In this document: piece after piece, positions 44,447 through 53,126 of the stretch
How the letters are laid out: each line of letters starts with the position of its first letter
Numbering within the stretch: the first letter of the stretch is position 1
Source: an uncultured Rhodospirillales bacterium
Lineage (GTDB): Bacteria > Pseudomonadota > Alphaproteobacteria > Acetobacterales > Acetobacteraceae
Length of the DNA: 54,659 bases
Assembly: GCA_903823665.1 (NCBI GenBank)
Contig: CAIJTR010000206.1
Coordinates: forward strand, 1-54,659
Reading direction: 5' to 3'
Program-made: the position numbers and the translations under genes
The notes under the pieces: model-generated
What the model was told of the DNA's origin: nothing
Databases searched by the model: none
The model's input: only the letters and a program-made list of their open reading frames with translations

Positions 44447-44623
44447 TCAAGCACTCTTCGCATTGGCCTTGATGGCAGCGTCTCTGCGGCCGGTGCGACA
44501 GGCGTCAGAGCAGAAGCGCACTTCGTCCCACACTTTCTCCCATTTCTTGCGCCAGGCGAACGGACGGCCGCAGGCCGCGCAGGGCTTGCTGGGCAGATCC
44601 GCCTTGGCGCGCATCTTGGCCAT
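44447..44623 (-). CDS. DUF2256 zinc-ribbon-like small protein
   Basis: A 58-residue protein below most length cut-offs. CAACGRPFAWRKKW (15-28) followed by WDEVRFCSDACR (42-52 region) is the DUF2256 pattern, with two Cys pairs likely holding zinc. The function of the family is unknown. The start overlaps the stop of the upstream membrane protein gene (ATGA), so both form an operon read toward the tRNA gene. Confidence 0.88.
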   Translation of the reverse strand: MAKMRAKADLPSKPCAACGRPFAWRKKWEKVWDEVRFCSDACRTGRRDAAIKANAKSA

Positions 44624-44895
44624 CAATGCGAAAGGCCGCTGCGCAGCACCACCTGGCCCTGCTTGAGGTCGAGCACCACGATCCGGTCTGGCCCACCGCC
44701 TTGCAGCAGCAGGCTCAGCCGGTCCCCGGCCGAGGTGATCTGGGCGATGCGCGTGCCCTCCGGCTCGTCGAGCACGCTGGGGGCCGTAGGTTTGGTCACC
44801 GCAAGGCGCTGGGTGATGGTCATGATCAGCACCACGAGGCCCACTACAATCATTGTTGTCATCACGGCTATGGAAATCTTCAGCGCCCGCATCAT
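44623..44895 (-). CDS. Small membrane protein, DUF6476-like
   Basis: A 90-residue protein starting at ATG 44895 (GAAGGGAT upstream); the longer frame to 44979 would overlap rluD. One N-terminal helix (ISIAVMTTMIVVGLVVLIMTI), then a short beta-rich domain with EGTRIAQITSAGDRLSLLLQ and PDRIVVLDLKQGQVV, as in DUF6476 proteins of alphaproteobacteria. It is probably anchored in the inner membrane with a periplasmic domain. Function unknown. It is divergent from rluD. Confidence 0.65.
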   Translation of the reverse strand: MMRALKISIAVMTTMIVVGLVVLIMTITQRLAVTKPTAPSVLDEPEGTRIAQITSAGDRLSLLLQGGGPDRIVVLDLKQGQVVLRSGLSH

Positions 44896-44951
44896 CAATC
44901 CCTTCGACGGCACCCCTGCCCTTGCGGCACGGATGCGACTATCTGTGGCCG

Positions 44952-45944
44952 ATGTCATCCGAAACCAGCGCCGAGACAAGCCCGCATATCCTGACTGCCC
45001 CTCCCGATGCCGTTGGAGAGCGGGTGGACCGTTTTTTGGCCGATGGCATAGGCGGTCTGTCGCGCAGTCGGGTGAAGCAATTCATCGAGGAAGGCCGGGT
45101 GCAGCGCGACGGCCAGTTGGTGACCCAGCCGTCCGAGGCGGTGCGGGCAGGTTCGATCTATACGCTGCTGCCGCCGGTGCCGGTGGCAGCCCAGCCCTCC
45201 GCGCAGAGCATTGCATTTCCAATTCTGTATGAGGACGATGATCTGATCGTGCTCGACAAGCCAGCGGGCCTTGTGGTGCATCCCGCCCCTGGCAATGAGG
45301 ATGGCACCCTGGTCAACGCGCTGCTGGCGCATTGCGGCGACACGCTGCCGGGCATTGGCGGCGAGCGCAGGCCGGGCATCGTCCACCGGCTCGACAAGGA
45401 CACCTCCGGCGTGATGGTGGTGGCAAAAACCGAGCTGGCGCTGGCCGCGCTTTCGACTGCGTTCGCCAATCGCGACCTCGACCGCGCTTACCTCGCGTTG
45501 TGCTGGGGTCTGCCCAATCCGTCCTTCGGCAGCATTGAGGGCGATATTGGACGGGATGCACGGGACCGCAAGCGCATGGCCGTGGTGACACGCGGAGGCA
45601 AGCCGGCACTGACACATTACAAAAGCCTCAACACCGCCGAGGGCTCGGTGAGCCTATTGGAATGCAAGCTCGCCACCGGGCGGACGCATCAAATTCGTGT
45701 GCATTTGTCCACCGCGGGTCATCCGATTGTGGGCGATCCGGTTTATCTCCGGCGTATTCCAGCGGCCGCTAAGTCCCTCAATCCTGCGGCGCGCGGATTA
45801 TTGCTCGACTTCCCACGACAGGCGCTGCACGCGGCCCGGCTGGGCTTCGCGCACCCCCGCACTGGGGCAGCTCTCGCCTTTCAGACGAAGGTGCCAGATG
45901 ACATGCAAAGCCTCCTCGACGCGTTGAACTTATCCGGAAGTTAA
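44952..45944 (+). CDS. rluD: 23S rRNA pseudouridine synthase, RluA family (RluD-like)
   Basis: A 330-residue enzyme; ATG 44952 is chosen over the frame start at 44853, which runs into the divergent gene. S4 domain at 22-75 (GERVDRFLADGIGGLSRSRVKQFIEEG), catalytic D148 in HRLDKDTSG, then GRTHQIRVHL and GHPIVGDPVY. RluD modifies U1911, U1915 and U1917 in helix 69 of 23S rRNA. Its position just before rpoH is common in alphaproteobacteria. Confidence 0.9.
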   Translation: MSSETSAETSPHILTAPPDAVGERVDRFLADGIGGLSRSRVKQFIEEGRVQRDGQLVTQPSEAVRAGSIYTLLPPVPVAAQPSAQSIAFPILYEDDDLIVLDKPAGLVVHPAPGNEDGTLVNALLAHCGDTLPGIGGERRPGIVHRLDKDTSGVMVVAKTELALAALSTAFANRDLDRAYLALCWGLPNPSFGSIEGDIGRDARDRKRMAVVTRGGKPALTHYKSLNTAEGSVSLLECKLATGRTHQIRVHLSTAGHPIVGDPVYLRRIPAAAKSLNPAARGLLLDFPRQALHAARLGFAHPRTGAALAFQTKVPDDMQSLLDALNLSGS

Positions 45945-45968
45945 TCAAGACTTAATGAGTCCTGTTTA

Positions 45969-45997
45969 TTGACGCAGCGCGCAAAATTCGGTAGATA
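45969..45997 (+). promoter_or_regulatory. Sigma-70-type promoter of rpoH
   Basis: TTGACG (45969-45974), a 17-bp spacer and TAGATA (45992-45997, extended as TAGATAAT) form a near-consensus housekeeping promoter. It lies about 180 bases ahead of the rpoH start, leaving a long untranslated leader (about 46,005-46,178) that could fold over the ribosome-binding site as in heat-regulated rpoH mRNAs; that part is inference. Confidence 0.75.
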
Positions 45998-46178
45998 ATG
46001 GTCCCTGCGGCGGGGTTGGATGCACCGTCGCGCGCTGCCAAGCTGAACGCTGCCGTCAGGGGCTTCGGCCTGGGACACCGGCGAAATTCGCATCAACCCC
46101 CGGCATAAAGCCGGATCTCGCCTTCATCTGCCGCGCCAATCTGGGTGGCAAGGTTTGGGCAGACGAAAGGAGCCTTCT

Positions 46179-47069
46179 GTGGTCTCTGCCGTCATCAATG
46201 TTGCCCCAGAGGGCAACCTCACGCGGTATCTTCAGGAAATCCGCAAATTTCCTATGCTCTCCTTCGAGGAGGAGATGGAGTTGTCGAAACGCTGGCGCGA
46301 CCACGAGGACATGCCGGCAGCACACAAGCTGGTGACGTCACATCTGCGTCTCGTGGCCAAAATCGCCATGGGCTATCGTGGCTATGGCCTGCCGGTCGGC
46401 GAGCTGATCAGCGAAGGCAATGTCGGCATGATGCAGGCCGTCAAACGCTTCGATCCTGAGCGCGGTTTCCGACTTGCCACCTACGCTATGTGGTGGATCC
46501 GTGCCGCCATTCAAGAATACATCCTGCACAGCTGGTCGCTGGTGAAAATGGGTACCACGGCTTCGCAGAAGAAGCTGTTCTTCAATCTGCGCAGGCTGAA
46601 GGGCCAGATGCAGGCCATTGATGACGGTGATCTGCAGCCGGAACAGGTGGCCAAAATCGCCCACGCGCTGGCCGTGCCGGAGCAGGATGTGGTGAGCATG
46701 AACCGTCGCCTGTCCGCGCCGGATCACAGCCTCAACGCACCGGTGCGCGCGGACAGTGAAGGTGAGTGGCAGGATTGGCTGGTCGATGAAGGCGAAAGCC
46801 AGGAGACTGAGCTTGCCGAACGCGAGGAGCTGTCAGGCCGCAAGGCGCTGCTCAACGGGGCATTGTCGTCGCTGAATGAGCGCGAACGGCACATCCTCAT
46901 CGAGCGTCGCTTGAAGGACAATCCGACAACGCTGGAAGACCTGTCGCAGCAATACAACATCTCACGTGAGCGGGTGCGTCAGATCGAGGTGCGTGCGTTC
47001 GAGAAGCTGCAGAAGGCGATGCACACCCAGGTGGCCGAACAACGCAAGGCAGCCCGCGCCGCAGCCTAA
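46179..47069 (+). CDS. rpoH: RNA polymerase heat-shock sigma factor RpoH (sigma-32)
   Basis: Start taken at GTG 46179, with AGGAG seven bases ahead, giving 296 residues. Region 2 (HLRLVAKIAMGYRGYGLPVGELISEGNVGMMQAVKRFDPE, then ATYAMWWIRAAIQEYIL) is intact. The RpoH box QKKLFFNLRR, found only in heat-shock sigmas, follows, and region 4 has ISRERVRQIEVRAFEKLQ. It directs RNA polymerase to chaperone and protease genes. It is preceded by a clear promoter and long leader and followed by a strong terminator. Confidence 0.96.
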   Translation: MVSAVINVAPEGNLTRYLQEIRKFPMLSFEEEMELSKRWRDHEDMPAAHKLVTSHLRLVAKIAMGYRGYGLPVGELISEGNVGMMQAVKRFDPERGFRLATYAMWWIRAAIQEYILHSWSLVKMGTTASQKKLFFNLRRLKGQMQAIDDGDLQPEQVAKIAHALAVPEQDVVSMNRRLSAPDHSLNAPVRADSEGEWQDWLVDEGESQETELAEREELSGRKALLNGALSSLNERERHILIERRLKDNPTTLEDLSQQYNISRERVRQIEVRAFEKLQKAMHTQVAEQRKAARAAA

Positions 47070-47106
47070 ACGCTGATCGCCTGCGTTGTTGTGAGGAACG
47101 CGCCCC

Positions 47107-47140
47107 CCCCCGGTAAGAGCAAGGCTTGCCGGGGGTTTTC
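47107..47140 (+). terminator. Rho-independent terminator of rpoH
   Basis: CCCCCGGTAAG (47107-47117) pairs with CTTGCCGGGGG (47125-47135), one G-T pair, 7-base loop, then TTTTC. It sits 37 bases after the rpoH stop. It adjoins an unusual run of nine Cs (47103-47111). Confidence 0.9.
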
Positions 47141-47175
47141 TTAGCAAATTGAGGCCCGCGGGACGACGGAGGACC

Positions 47176-47628
47176 TTAATCCGCTGAACTCCACTCCTCG
47201 GCTAGCGCATCACGCCGTTTCTGCAGACGGGCGATTTCCATCCGGATCTTTGCCTCACCGATCAGACCGATGAAGAACGGCAGGATCTGCGCGAGCAACC
47301 AGCCCAAGGCCTGCGCGGACCAGGCAATGGCCAGCGTGCGGATGTCTGTGATGAGCAGCCAGACATCCTCCATGCCGTGGGCCGTGTGCCATAGTGATAC
47401 GAAGGGCGCGCAGGAACCAGCAAAGCCGAACAGCACCACAGCGCGCGTGACCGCACGCCCCTGCTCGCGATCGGCTACGAATGACAGCAGCGTCGGCATC
47501 AACAGAAGCACCCCGAGCACAGCGGTGGGTGTAGCCACAATAAACAGCACGCCGCACGCAACGCCCTGCAGCCAGGTTGAGATGTTGGCGGCTCCGGGAT
47601 TTCGGGGTGCAACAGGCTTGCTTGCCAT
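47176..47628 (-). CDS. Small multi-span membrane protein coupled to a pseudokinase
   Basis: A 150-residue membrane protein with about four hydrophobic segments (VACGVLFIVATPTAVLGVLLLMPTLL; AVVLFGFAGSCAPFVSLW; ITDIRTLAIAWSAQALGWLLAQILPFFIGLIG) and a charged C-terminal helix (IRMEIARLQKRRDALAEEW). I recognise no family. Its start overlaps the stop of the large pseudokinase gene (ATGA), so the two are made together and probably meet in the membrane. Confidence 0.65.
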   Translation of the reverse strand: MASKPVAPRNPGAANISTWLQGVACGVLFIVATPTAVLGVLLLMPTLLSFVADREQGRAVTRAVVLFGFAGSCAPFVSLWHTAHGMEDVWLLITDIRTLAIAWSAQALGWLLAQILPFFIGLIGEAKIRMEIARLQKRRDALAEEWSSAD

Positions 47629-49655
47629 CAGCCGCGCACCGCAAACATGACCGATGCAGCCATCGCAATCACACCAAACGCCGCGGCAATTTCCTGCCCG
47701 GTGTTGCGGGAGACAATAGCACGCGCGTCGCCTTGTTCGGCAAGCAAGCGCAAGGCCCGATCGATACCGGAAATCTCAGCCTGACTGGCAGCGGCGGCCT
47801 CGCTGTCCAGCGCAAGGCCCTGGGCATCCTGCAAAACCATCAGCATACCCGGCAACTGCCCCGCCTCAGCGGCAGCGACCAAAGCCGCCTCCCGAGATTG
47901 CCTCGTCGCCCGGCTCTGCCATTGACGAAGGCCAGGCTTTGCCGCTCGCAGTATATGGGCGGCGAGCCTGGGCCAGGCCCGCGTCACCTGCAATTCGCCC
48001 AGCCGCGTGACCACCCGCAACTGGGCCATACCGTGCTCACCAGGCGGATCAATGGCCGGGTCCTCGGTGCGCGCCAAGATGGTGAAATCATCATCCATCC
48101 GGCCCTGATATCGCGCCGAGATAAAACCGGCGATTTCCCGGTCGACGATGTTCTCGGCAGACGCGGTCACCATATTCTCCATTGCCATCAACAAATCGTT
48201 GAGGCGCACAACACACTGTCCGGCCAGCATTGGTGACAGGCATGGCTGGTGTGAATTGAGGCTATACCGCAGACGCGCCATGCCGCCCGACCAACCGGCT
48301 ATGCGCAGCGTCATGCGCATCTGCCTCGCATCCAGCCGCATGACTGCGGCATTTGAAGCGTTCGGATGAAGATCAACCCAGGTCGCGATGGCCTCGACAG
48401 CGATCATCGCCTCAAGGCGGCCCATCATCGCAGCGTTGGCAGCTTCAGCGGCGAGCATTGGGCCGACGCCATCGGGAAACAGCGCCACCCCGCGCCAGCA
48501 CAGCGGAGCAAGCGGGTCGAGGGTGGCAACCGCGGTCATCAACAGCAATCCGTCCGCACGAACGGCATCAATGGAGGTCTCGGCATCCCTGCTTCGCACC
48601 GCGTCTTCAATTGCCGTGGCGGCTGTGTGATCGTTGAGGATACGCCGGAGCCAGGCGGCCACAGCCTGACTGCGCAGAAGCCTCACCGCGGCCTCCGGCT
48701 CCGAGGCCAAAGCAGCCGCGAGCCCACGTGCCTCCCACACCGACTGGCTGCCAACATCGAGCTTCCGGCTGGCCCGCGGCGCCGGGCGGGCGGCAACACG
48801 GCGCGCACGGGCCGCCATCGGATCGGCCAGTAAGGACGGCAACGGACGGTGGTCGGGGTCTTCGGCCAGCATCACCCGGGCGAGATCGGCGATGGCTGCT
48901 GAAACCCGCAGTCCCTCGGTCAATGCGCTGAAGCTGCCACGATCAAGCTTGCGGCGGATGACGGTTTCGTCGTCCAGCCCCTCCATCGGCATCCGGCCGC
49001 TTGCCAGCGCCAGCATGAGCACACCCAGCGCATACACATCATCCGCAATGCTACCCCCACCTCGCCCGGCACGATGGCACATGGCGCTGTAGGGCGGCTC
49101 GAATGCAGCGGGTTGCAGAAACGCTGGAGGAGCCGACCAGCCGCCGCCAAAGCTCACCGGATGGCCGGCGCGACTGCGAAACACATTGTTCGGCCTGATG
49201 GCGCGATGGGTCACGCCGACGTTGTCCAGCTGATCGAGCAACAAGGCAGCGGGCCTGATGAGATGAACCAACAGATCAGTCTCGCTCCAAGGAACGATGG
49301 ACTGCGCTGCATCCGGCCACACCGCAGGCCCAGGCGGCTGCGGGCAAACCACGAACCAGGCATAGCCTCCGCCAGCAGAAGCCGCCCGGCCATGGGCCAC
49401 GGGCTGCATATCATAGTCGAACTTTGCCCCCGCCAGCGCCGTGAATGCCAACGGGCGCGGGGGTGCCATGGGGCCCACCTGCACTGCCATGAGATCCCGC
49501 TTCACACCAGAGCGCACAGATGGCATGCGATCGACCACCGCGAAGCAAGACTGGCCACCGCCAAACTCCGTGAGCGGAGCCGAGAGGTCCACGGCATAAC
49601 TGCCACTGATCAGCAGTTCGGCAGGGTTGGTTTGGATGGGCGAAGGTTCAGCCAT
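47628..49655 (-). CDS. Membrane-anchored protein with a degenerate Ser/Thr kinase domain (pseudokinase)
   Basis: 675 residues from ATG 49655 (an ATG ten codons earlier, 49685, is an alternative). Numbered from 49685, residues about 85-290 show a protein-kinase C-lobe: GVTHRAIRPNNVF (158-169) where kinases have HRDLKPxN, SFGGGW (178-183) at the DFG position, and ADDVYALGVLMLALASGRMP as helix F. The catalytic Asp of HRD is Ala, and DFG is lost, so phosphotransfer is unlikely. A long helical region follows, with one membrane helix at the very end (IAAAFGVIAMAASVMFAV). It may be a scaffold or allosteric sensor. It is coupled to a small membrane protein. Confidence 0.7.
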   Translation of the reverse strand: MAEPSPIQTNPAELLISGSYAVDLSAPLTEFGGGQSCFAVVDRMPSVRSGVKRDLMAVQVGPMAPPRPLAFTALAGAKFDYDMQPVAHGRAASAGGGYAWFVVCPQPPGPAVWPDAAQSIVPWSETDLLVHLIRPAALLLDQLDNVGVTHRAIRPNNVFRSRAGHPVSFGGGWSAPPAFLQPAAFEPPYSAMCHRAGRGGGSIADDVYALGVLMLALASGRMPMEGLDDETVIRRKLDRGSFSALTEGLRVSAAIADLARVMLAEDPDHRPLPSLLADPMAARARRVAARPAPRASRKLDVGSQSVWEARGLAAALASEPEAAVRLLRSQAVAAWLRRILNDHTAATAIEDAVRSRDAETSIDAVRADGLLLMTAVATLDPLAPLCWRGVALFPDGVGPMLAAEAANAAMMGRLEAMIAVEAIATWVDLHPNASNAAVMRLDARQMRMTLRIAGWSGGMARLRYSLNSHQPCLSPMLAGQCVVRLNDLLMAMENMVTASAENIVDREIAGFISARYQGRMDDDFTILARTEDPAIDPPGEHGMAQLRVVTRLGELQVTRAWPRLAAHILRAAKPGLRQWQSRATRQSREAALVAAAEAGQLPGMLMVLQDAQGLALDSEAAAASQAEISGIDRALRLLAEQGDARAIVSRNTGQEIAAAFGVIAMAASVMFAVRG

Positions 49656-49697
49656 GGCCCCGGCATCAAGTGACCGGGTGAACATGACGCAAACTGG

Positions 49698-50087
49698 TTA
49701 ACCGGCAATGAATCCGGAGAGGGCTCGGCTTGCCTGGGGCTGAGCCGTCAGATTGTCGAGCGCCTCGGCCAGGGTTTCATAGATGCCGACCGTGGTGCCG
49801 CAGGCGGTTTTCCACAGCGTCAGCCCGTCCTGCCCACAGCCAATGCCCCAGCTCGCCCATTTCGAATCTCGGCCGTAGACCAGCAGAAACTCGCCGCAGC
49901 CATCCGGCTCCGGTGGCTCGAAGGCGATGCGCGCATATCCGGCGGCAGAAATCGCACTGGCACGATCATGCGCCGTAATGCGGTCACGCGGCGTGAAGCG
50001 ATGCACCTCGCGTGTGTTTTTCTTCGTCGGTTGGCCGGGAAACGCCAAAATCTGAGCTGACGCCTCGCGTGAATTCACCCTCAACAT
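49698..50087 (-). CDS. Hypothetical protein
   Basis: 129 residues from ATG 50087, which has a strong GGAGGAGGGG ahead; the frame extends to 50105 but this start is better. Soluble, no membrane helix. The middle reads AAGYARIAFEPPEPDGCGEFLLVYGRDSKWASWGIGCG, suggesting a small alpha/beta domain with several Trp and Cys residues, but I recognise no family. It lies upstream of and in the same direction as the pseudokinase gene (about 40 bp gap), so it may belong to that operon. Confidence 0.6.
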   Translation of the reverse strand: MLRVNSREASAQILAFPGQPTKKNTREVHRFTPRDRITAHDRASAISAAGYARIAFEPPEPDGCGEFLLVYGRDSKWASWGIGCGQDGLTLWKTACGTTVGIYETLAEALDNLTAQPQASRALSGFIAG

Positions 50088-50170
50088 CAACCCCTCCTCC
50101 CACATCAGCCAACCTCTTTAGACGATGAAGGCCGGATGGGATAGCGGTTGCCGGGCGGCACGAGACACTT

Positions 50171-50190
50171 TTGTAAAGACTTCTTTACAA
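50171..50190. promoter_or_regulatory. Palindrome TTGTAAAG-N4-CTTTACAA
   Basis: A perfect 8+8 inverted repeat with a 4-base centre, AT-rich, between purA (ends 50212) and the hypothetical gene (starts 50087). Its symmetry suggests an operator for a dimeric regulator of the minus-strand genes at 47.2-50.1 kb. As a terminator for purA it would lack a T-run. Confidence 0.4.
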
Positions 50191-50211
50191 CTTTAACGCA
50201 ACCGGATCGTT

Positions 50212-51501
50212 TTACCCCTCGAACGGGTCACGCATCATAATGGTATCGTCACGCTCCGGCCCGGTGGTGAGCAGAATGATCGGGGCCTCGATCAGCTCCT
50301 CGATACGGCGAATATACTTCACCGCGTCTGCCGGGAGCTCCGCCGTGCTGCGCGCCCCCTTGGTGGTGCCGGACCATCCCGGCAGCGTCTCCCACACCGG
50401 CTGTGCGGCCGCCTGGGCGCGCATCGCTGCCGGCAGGTAGCTGTAGTGCGCGCCATTGATGGTGTAGCCGGTGCAGATGCGCAGCTCCTTCAGGCCATCC
50501 AGCACGTCGATCTTGGTCATCACGATGCCCTGAATACCGCCCACCTTGATGGCCTGACGCACCAACGCCGCATCAAACCAGCCACAACGACGCGGACGGC
50601 CTGTTACCGTGCCAAACTCCCGCCCACGTTCGCCTAGCAAGCGGCCCGTCTCGTCATGCAGTTCCGACGGGAACGGGCCGGAGCCAACGCGCGTGCAATA
50701 GGCCTTGGCAATGCCCAGCACAAAGCCCAAAGCCGATGGAGCGAAACCCGAACCAGCAGCAGCCGTCGCCGCCACCGTGTTAGAACTGGTCACATAAGGA
50801 TACGTGCCGTGGTCAACGTCAAGCATAACCGCCTGCGCGCCTTCAAATAAAATGCGCTTGCCCGCACGGCGCGCCTCATCCAACCGCTCCCACACCGGCT
50901 CGGCGTAAGGAAGAATCTCCGGTGCCCACGCCAGCAGCTGATCCAGCAGCACCTGCTTGTCGAATGTCGGAGCGCCCAGACCCGCCAGCAGCGTGTTGTG
51001 ATGCAGCAGCAGCTCATCAAGCTTATCCGATAGCGTTTCCGGCTCGGCCAGATCGCACACCCGAATGGCCCGGCGGGCCACCTTGTCCTCATAGGCCGGG
51101 CCGATGCCGCGACCGGTGGTGCCGATTTTCTTCTCACCGCGCGCCGTCTCACGTGCCCGGTCGATGGCAGCGTGCAACGGCAAAATGAGCGTGGCGTTCT
51201 CGGCGAGGCGCAAAGTCTCCGGCGTCACCGTCAGGCCCTGGGCGCGCACACGGGCGATCTCGGCCAGCAGCGCCTCGGGATCGACCACCACGCCATTGCC
51301 GATAATGCCCATCTTGCCGCGCACCAGCCCGCTCGGCAGCAGCGACAGCTTGTAGGTTTGATTGCCCACCACCAGCGTATGGCCGGCATTATGGCCACCC
51401 TGGAACCGAACAACGAGATCGGCGCGGCTGGCAAGCCAGTCCACCACCTTGCCCTTGCCCTCATCGCCCCATTGCGCGCCGATGACGGTGACATTGGCCA
51501 T
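50212..51501 (-). CDS. purA: Adenylosuccinate synthetase
   Basis: A 429-residue enzyme of normal length. [11 protein letters not shown] (8-18, catalytic D13), GGHNAGHT (with the second catalytic His, H41), [14 protein letters not shown], the TSSNTV-type GTP/IMP loop and the C-terminal LPGW and GPERDDTI segments are all present. It joins IMP and aspartate using GTP in the AMP branch of purine synthesis. It follows hisZ by 6 bp, a common alphaproteobacterial pair. Confidence 0.97.
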   Translation of the reverse strand: MANVTVIGAQWGDEGKGKVVDWLASRADLVVRFQGGHNAGHTLVVGNQTYKLSLLPSGLVRGKMGIIGNGVVVDPEALLAEIARVRAQGLTVTPETLRLAENATLILPLHAAIDRARETARGEKKIGTTGRGIGPAYEDKVARRAIRVCDLAEPETLSDKLDELLLHHNTLLAGLGAPTFDKQVLLDQLLAWAPEILPYAEPVWERLDEARRAGKRILFEGAQAVMLDVDHGTYPYVTSSNTVAATAAAGSGFAPSALGFVLGIAKAYCTRVGSGPFPSELHDETGRLLGERGREFGTVTGRPRRCGWFDAALVRQAIKVGGIQGIVMTKIDVLDGLKELRICTGYTINGAHYSYLPAAMRAQAAAQPVWETLPGWSGTTKGARSTAELPADAVKYIRRIEELIEAPIILLTTGPERDDTIMMRDPFEG

Positions 51502-51507
51502 ATGCTT

Positions 51508-52650
51508 CTACTCCGCTGAGAGGGCGACCAAGTGGCCCTCGATCAAAACATGGGTGCAACCAAGGCGCGCCGCCTCAGCCTTTGGGTCGGCATCCGCAGA
51601 CAGGCCTGCCACTGTGACGTGGCCGCCCTGCCGCAGCAAACGCCCATCCTCACCCACCGGCACATAGCAGCGCGGTCTTGGAATGCGGGGTGGGGCCGCG
51701 CGCAGCACAGCATCTGGATAAAGTGTCAGGCCCGTGGCGGGCTCGTTCTCTCCACAGATATAACGCCCGCCGCGGCCAAGCTCTTCATGCCGCCCCGGCG
51801 CATAAATCGTGAAGCACACGCCGGTGTGGTATTTCAGACCACGAAACTCCACCGGGTCGATGGTCAGCTTCAATTCCGGCATCCGGGCGTGGATCGCCGC
51901 CGCCGTGTCAGCCAAACGCTGCGCCAAAGCACGAGCGACCGGCGGCAGCTTCGCGTCGGCCAGCGCCTGCAACGCGCGCGGTGCCGGACCAGCGGCGAGC
52001 AGCAAATCCGTCAGCGTCTCAGCCAACGATCCGCCATGCTCGGCCACACCCGCCGCATCCTTGCGATCCAACGCACGAGCCAGCAGCGAGCGCGTGGCCT
52101 GCGAAACCCCGGCCTCATCCAGCAAAGCCGGCACCAACGGCGGCATGGTGAGGTCGAAACTCAACCGCGTCAGCCCCAGTGCCGCCAGCGCCTCCGCCCC
52201 CACCACCACAATCTCGGCATCCGCCTGCGGAGTGTCCGGCCCGATCAGCTCAATCCCGGCCTGACTGATCTGCCGGTCCGGATGAAGCTGATCGGCACGC
52301 ACCAGCAGGCACTGCCCTGAATAGGAAAGCCGCAGCGGGCGGGCAGCGGCGGCCATGCGGGTGGCGGCGATGCGGGCAATCTGCGGCGTCATGTCGGCGC
52401 GCACTGCCATCATGCGGTGACTGTCCGGGTCCATCAGGCGAAACACCTGATCGGCCATGGCGGCACCCGTCGCCGCCAGCAGACTGTCCTCAAATTCCAG
52501 CATCGGTGGGGACACACGCTGATAGCCGTGGCCTGCAAAAATCTCCATCACGCGGCCCACCGCCGCCGCTTCCGTCTCGGCATCCGGCGGCAACAGATCG
52601 CGCAGGCCTGCGGGCAGCAGGGCCGCATTGGGGGGAAGATCGTCTGTCAT
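51508..52650 (-). CDS. hisZ: ATP phosphoribosyltransferase regulatory subunit HisZ
   Basis: A 380-residue class II tRNA-synthetase-like protein without tRNA-binding domain. LPAGLRDLLPPDAETEAA, VFRLMDPDSHRMMAVRADMTPQIARIAATR and QAGIELIG are the conserved HisS-like motifs, and the C-terminal part (TGVCFTIYAPGRHEELGRGGRY) is typical of HisZ. It supports the short-form HisG at the first step of histidine synthesis; hisG is not in the window. Confidence 0.93.
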   Translation of the reverse strand: MTDDLPPNAALLPAGLRDLLPPDAETEAAAVGRVMEIFAGHGYQRVSPPMLEFEDSLLAATGAAMADQVFRLMDPDSHRMMAVRADMTPQIARIAATRMAAAARPLRLSYSGQCLLVRADQLHPDRQISQAGIELIGPDTPQADAEIVVVGAEALAALGLTRLSFDLTMPPLVPALLDEAGVSQATRSLLARALDRKDAAGVAEHGGSLAETLTDLLLAAGPAPRALQALADAKLPPVARALAQRLADTAAAIHARMPELKLTIDPVEFRGLKYHTGVCFTIYAPGRHEELGRGGRYICGENEPATGLTLYPDAVLRAAPPRIPRPRCYVPVGEDGRLLRQGGHVTVAGLSADADPKAEAARLGCTHVLIEGHLVALSAE

Positions 52651-52733
52651 ATGCGGGGGTCGAGCGCCTTCAGCCTTGGACGAGGTCGCCTATAGCACCG
52701 CGCCGTCCTGTCACAAACCGCGGGGCGTGAGGG

Positions 52734-53084
52734 TCAGCCCAGCGCGGTTGCAATCAGAATGATGGCCCCCGAGCCGCCCAGCGCCGCGTGGATCAACAGC
52801 ACCATGCCGCGCGAAGAGCCCAGCCGCGCATAGGTCGTGCGCATCACCACCCCCAGCACCAGCGCCGTACCTGCCAGCCCCATCGCCTCCCAGGCGAGGG
52901 TGGAGGTGTGCCGGCCAATCGCCGCGTAGATCGTCAGCACCAGCGCCGAGGTGCCCAACAAGTCATGCAGGCTGCGCAGGCCGGAACTGGCCCGGCTGCC
53001 ATCTGCGCGCATCGCCTTCGCCAGGAACGAAACGCCAAGCATCACCGTGATGAAAAACAACCCTGCCGCAAGCTGAGACATCAA
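52734..53084 (-). CDS. Small integral membrane protein
   Basis: 116 residues with four predicted helices (LAAGLFFITVMLGVSFLAKAM; LLGTSALVLTIYAAIG; MGLAGTALVLGVVMRTTYARLG; MVLLIHAALGGSGAIILIATAL). I recognise no named family. It is the first gene of the minus-strand hisZ-purA direction, 83 bp before hisZ. Confidence 0.65.
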   Translation of the reverse strand: MMSQLAAGLFFITVMLGVSFLAKAMRADGSRASSGLRSLHDLLGTSALVLTIYAAIGRHTSTLAWEAMGLAGTALVLGVVMRTTYARLGSSRGMVLLIHAALGGSGAIILIATALG

Positions 53085-53126
53085 TCCTTCCCCATCGCCC
53101 CACGATCAATCATGGCCACCCCCGCA

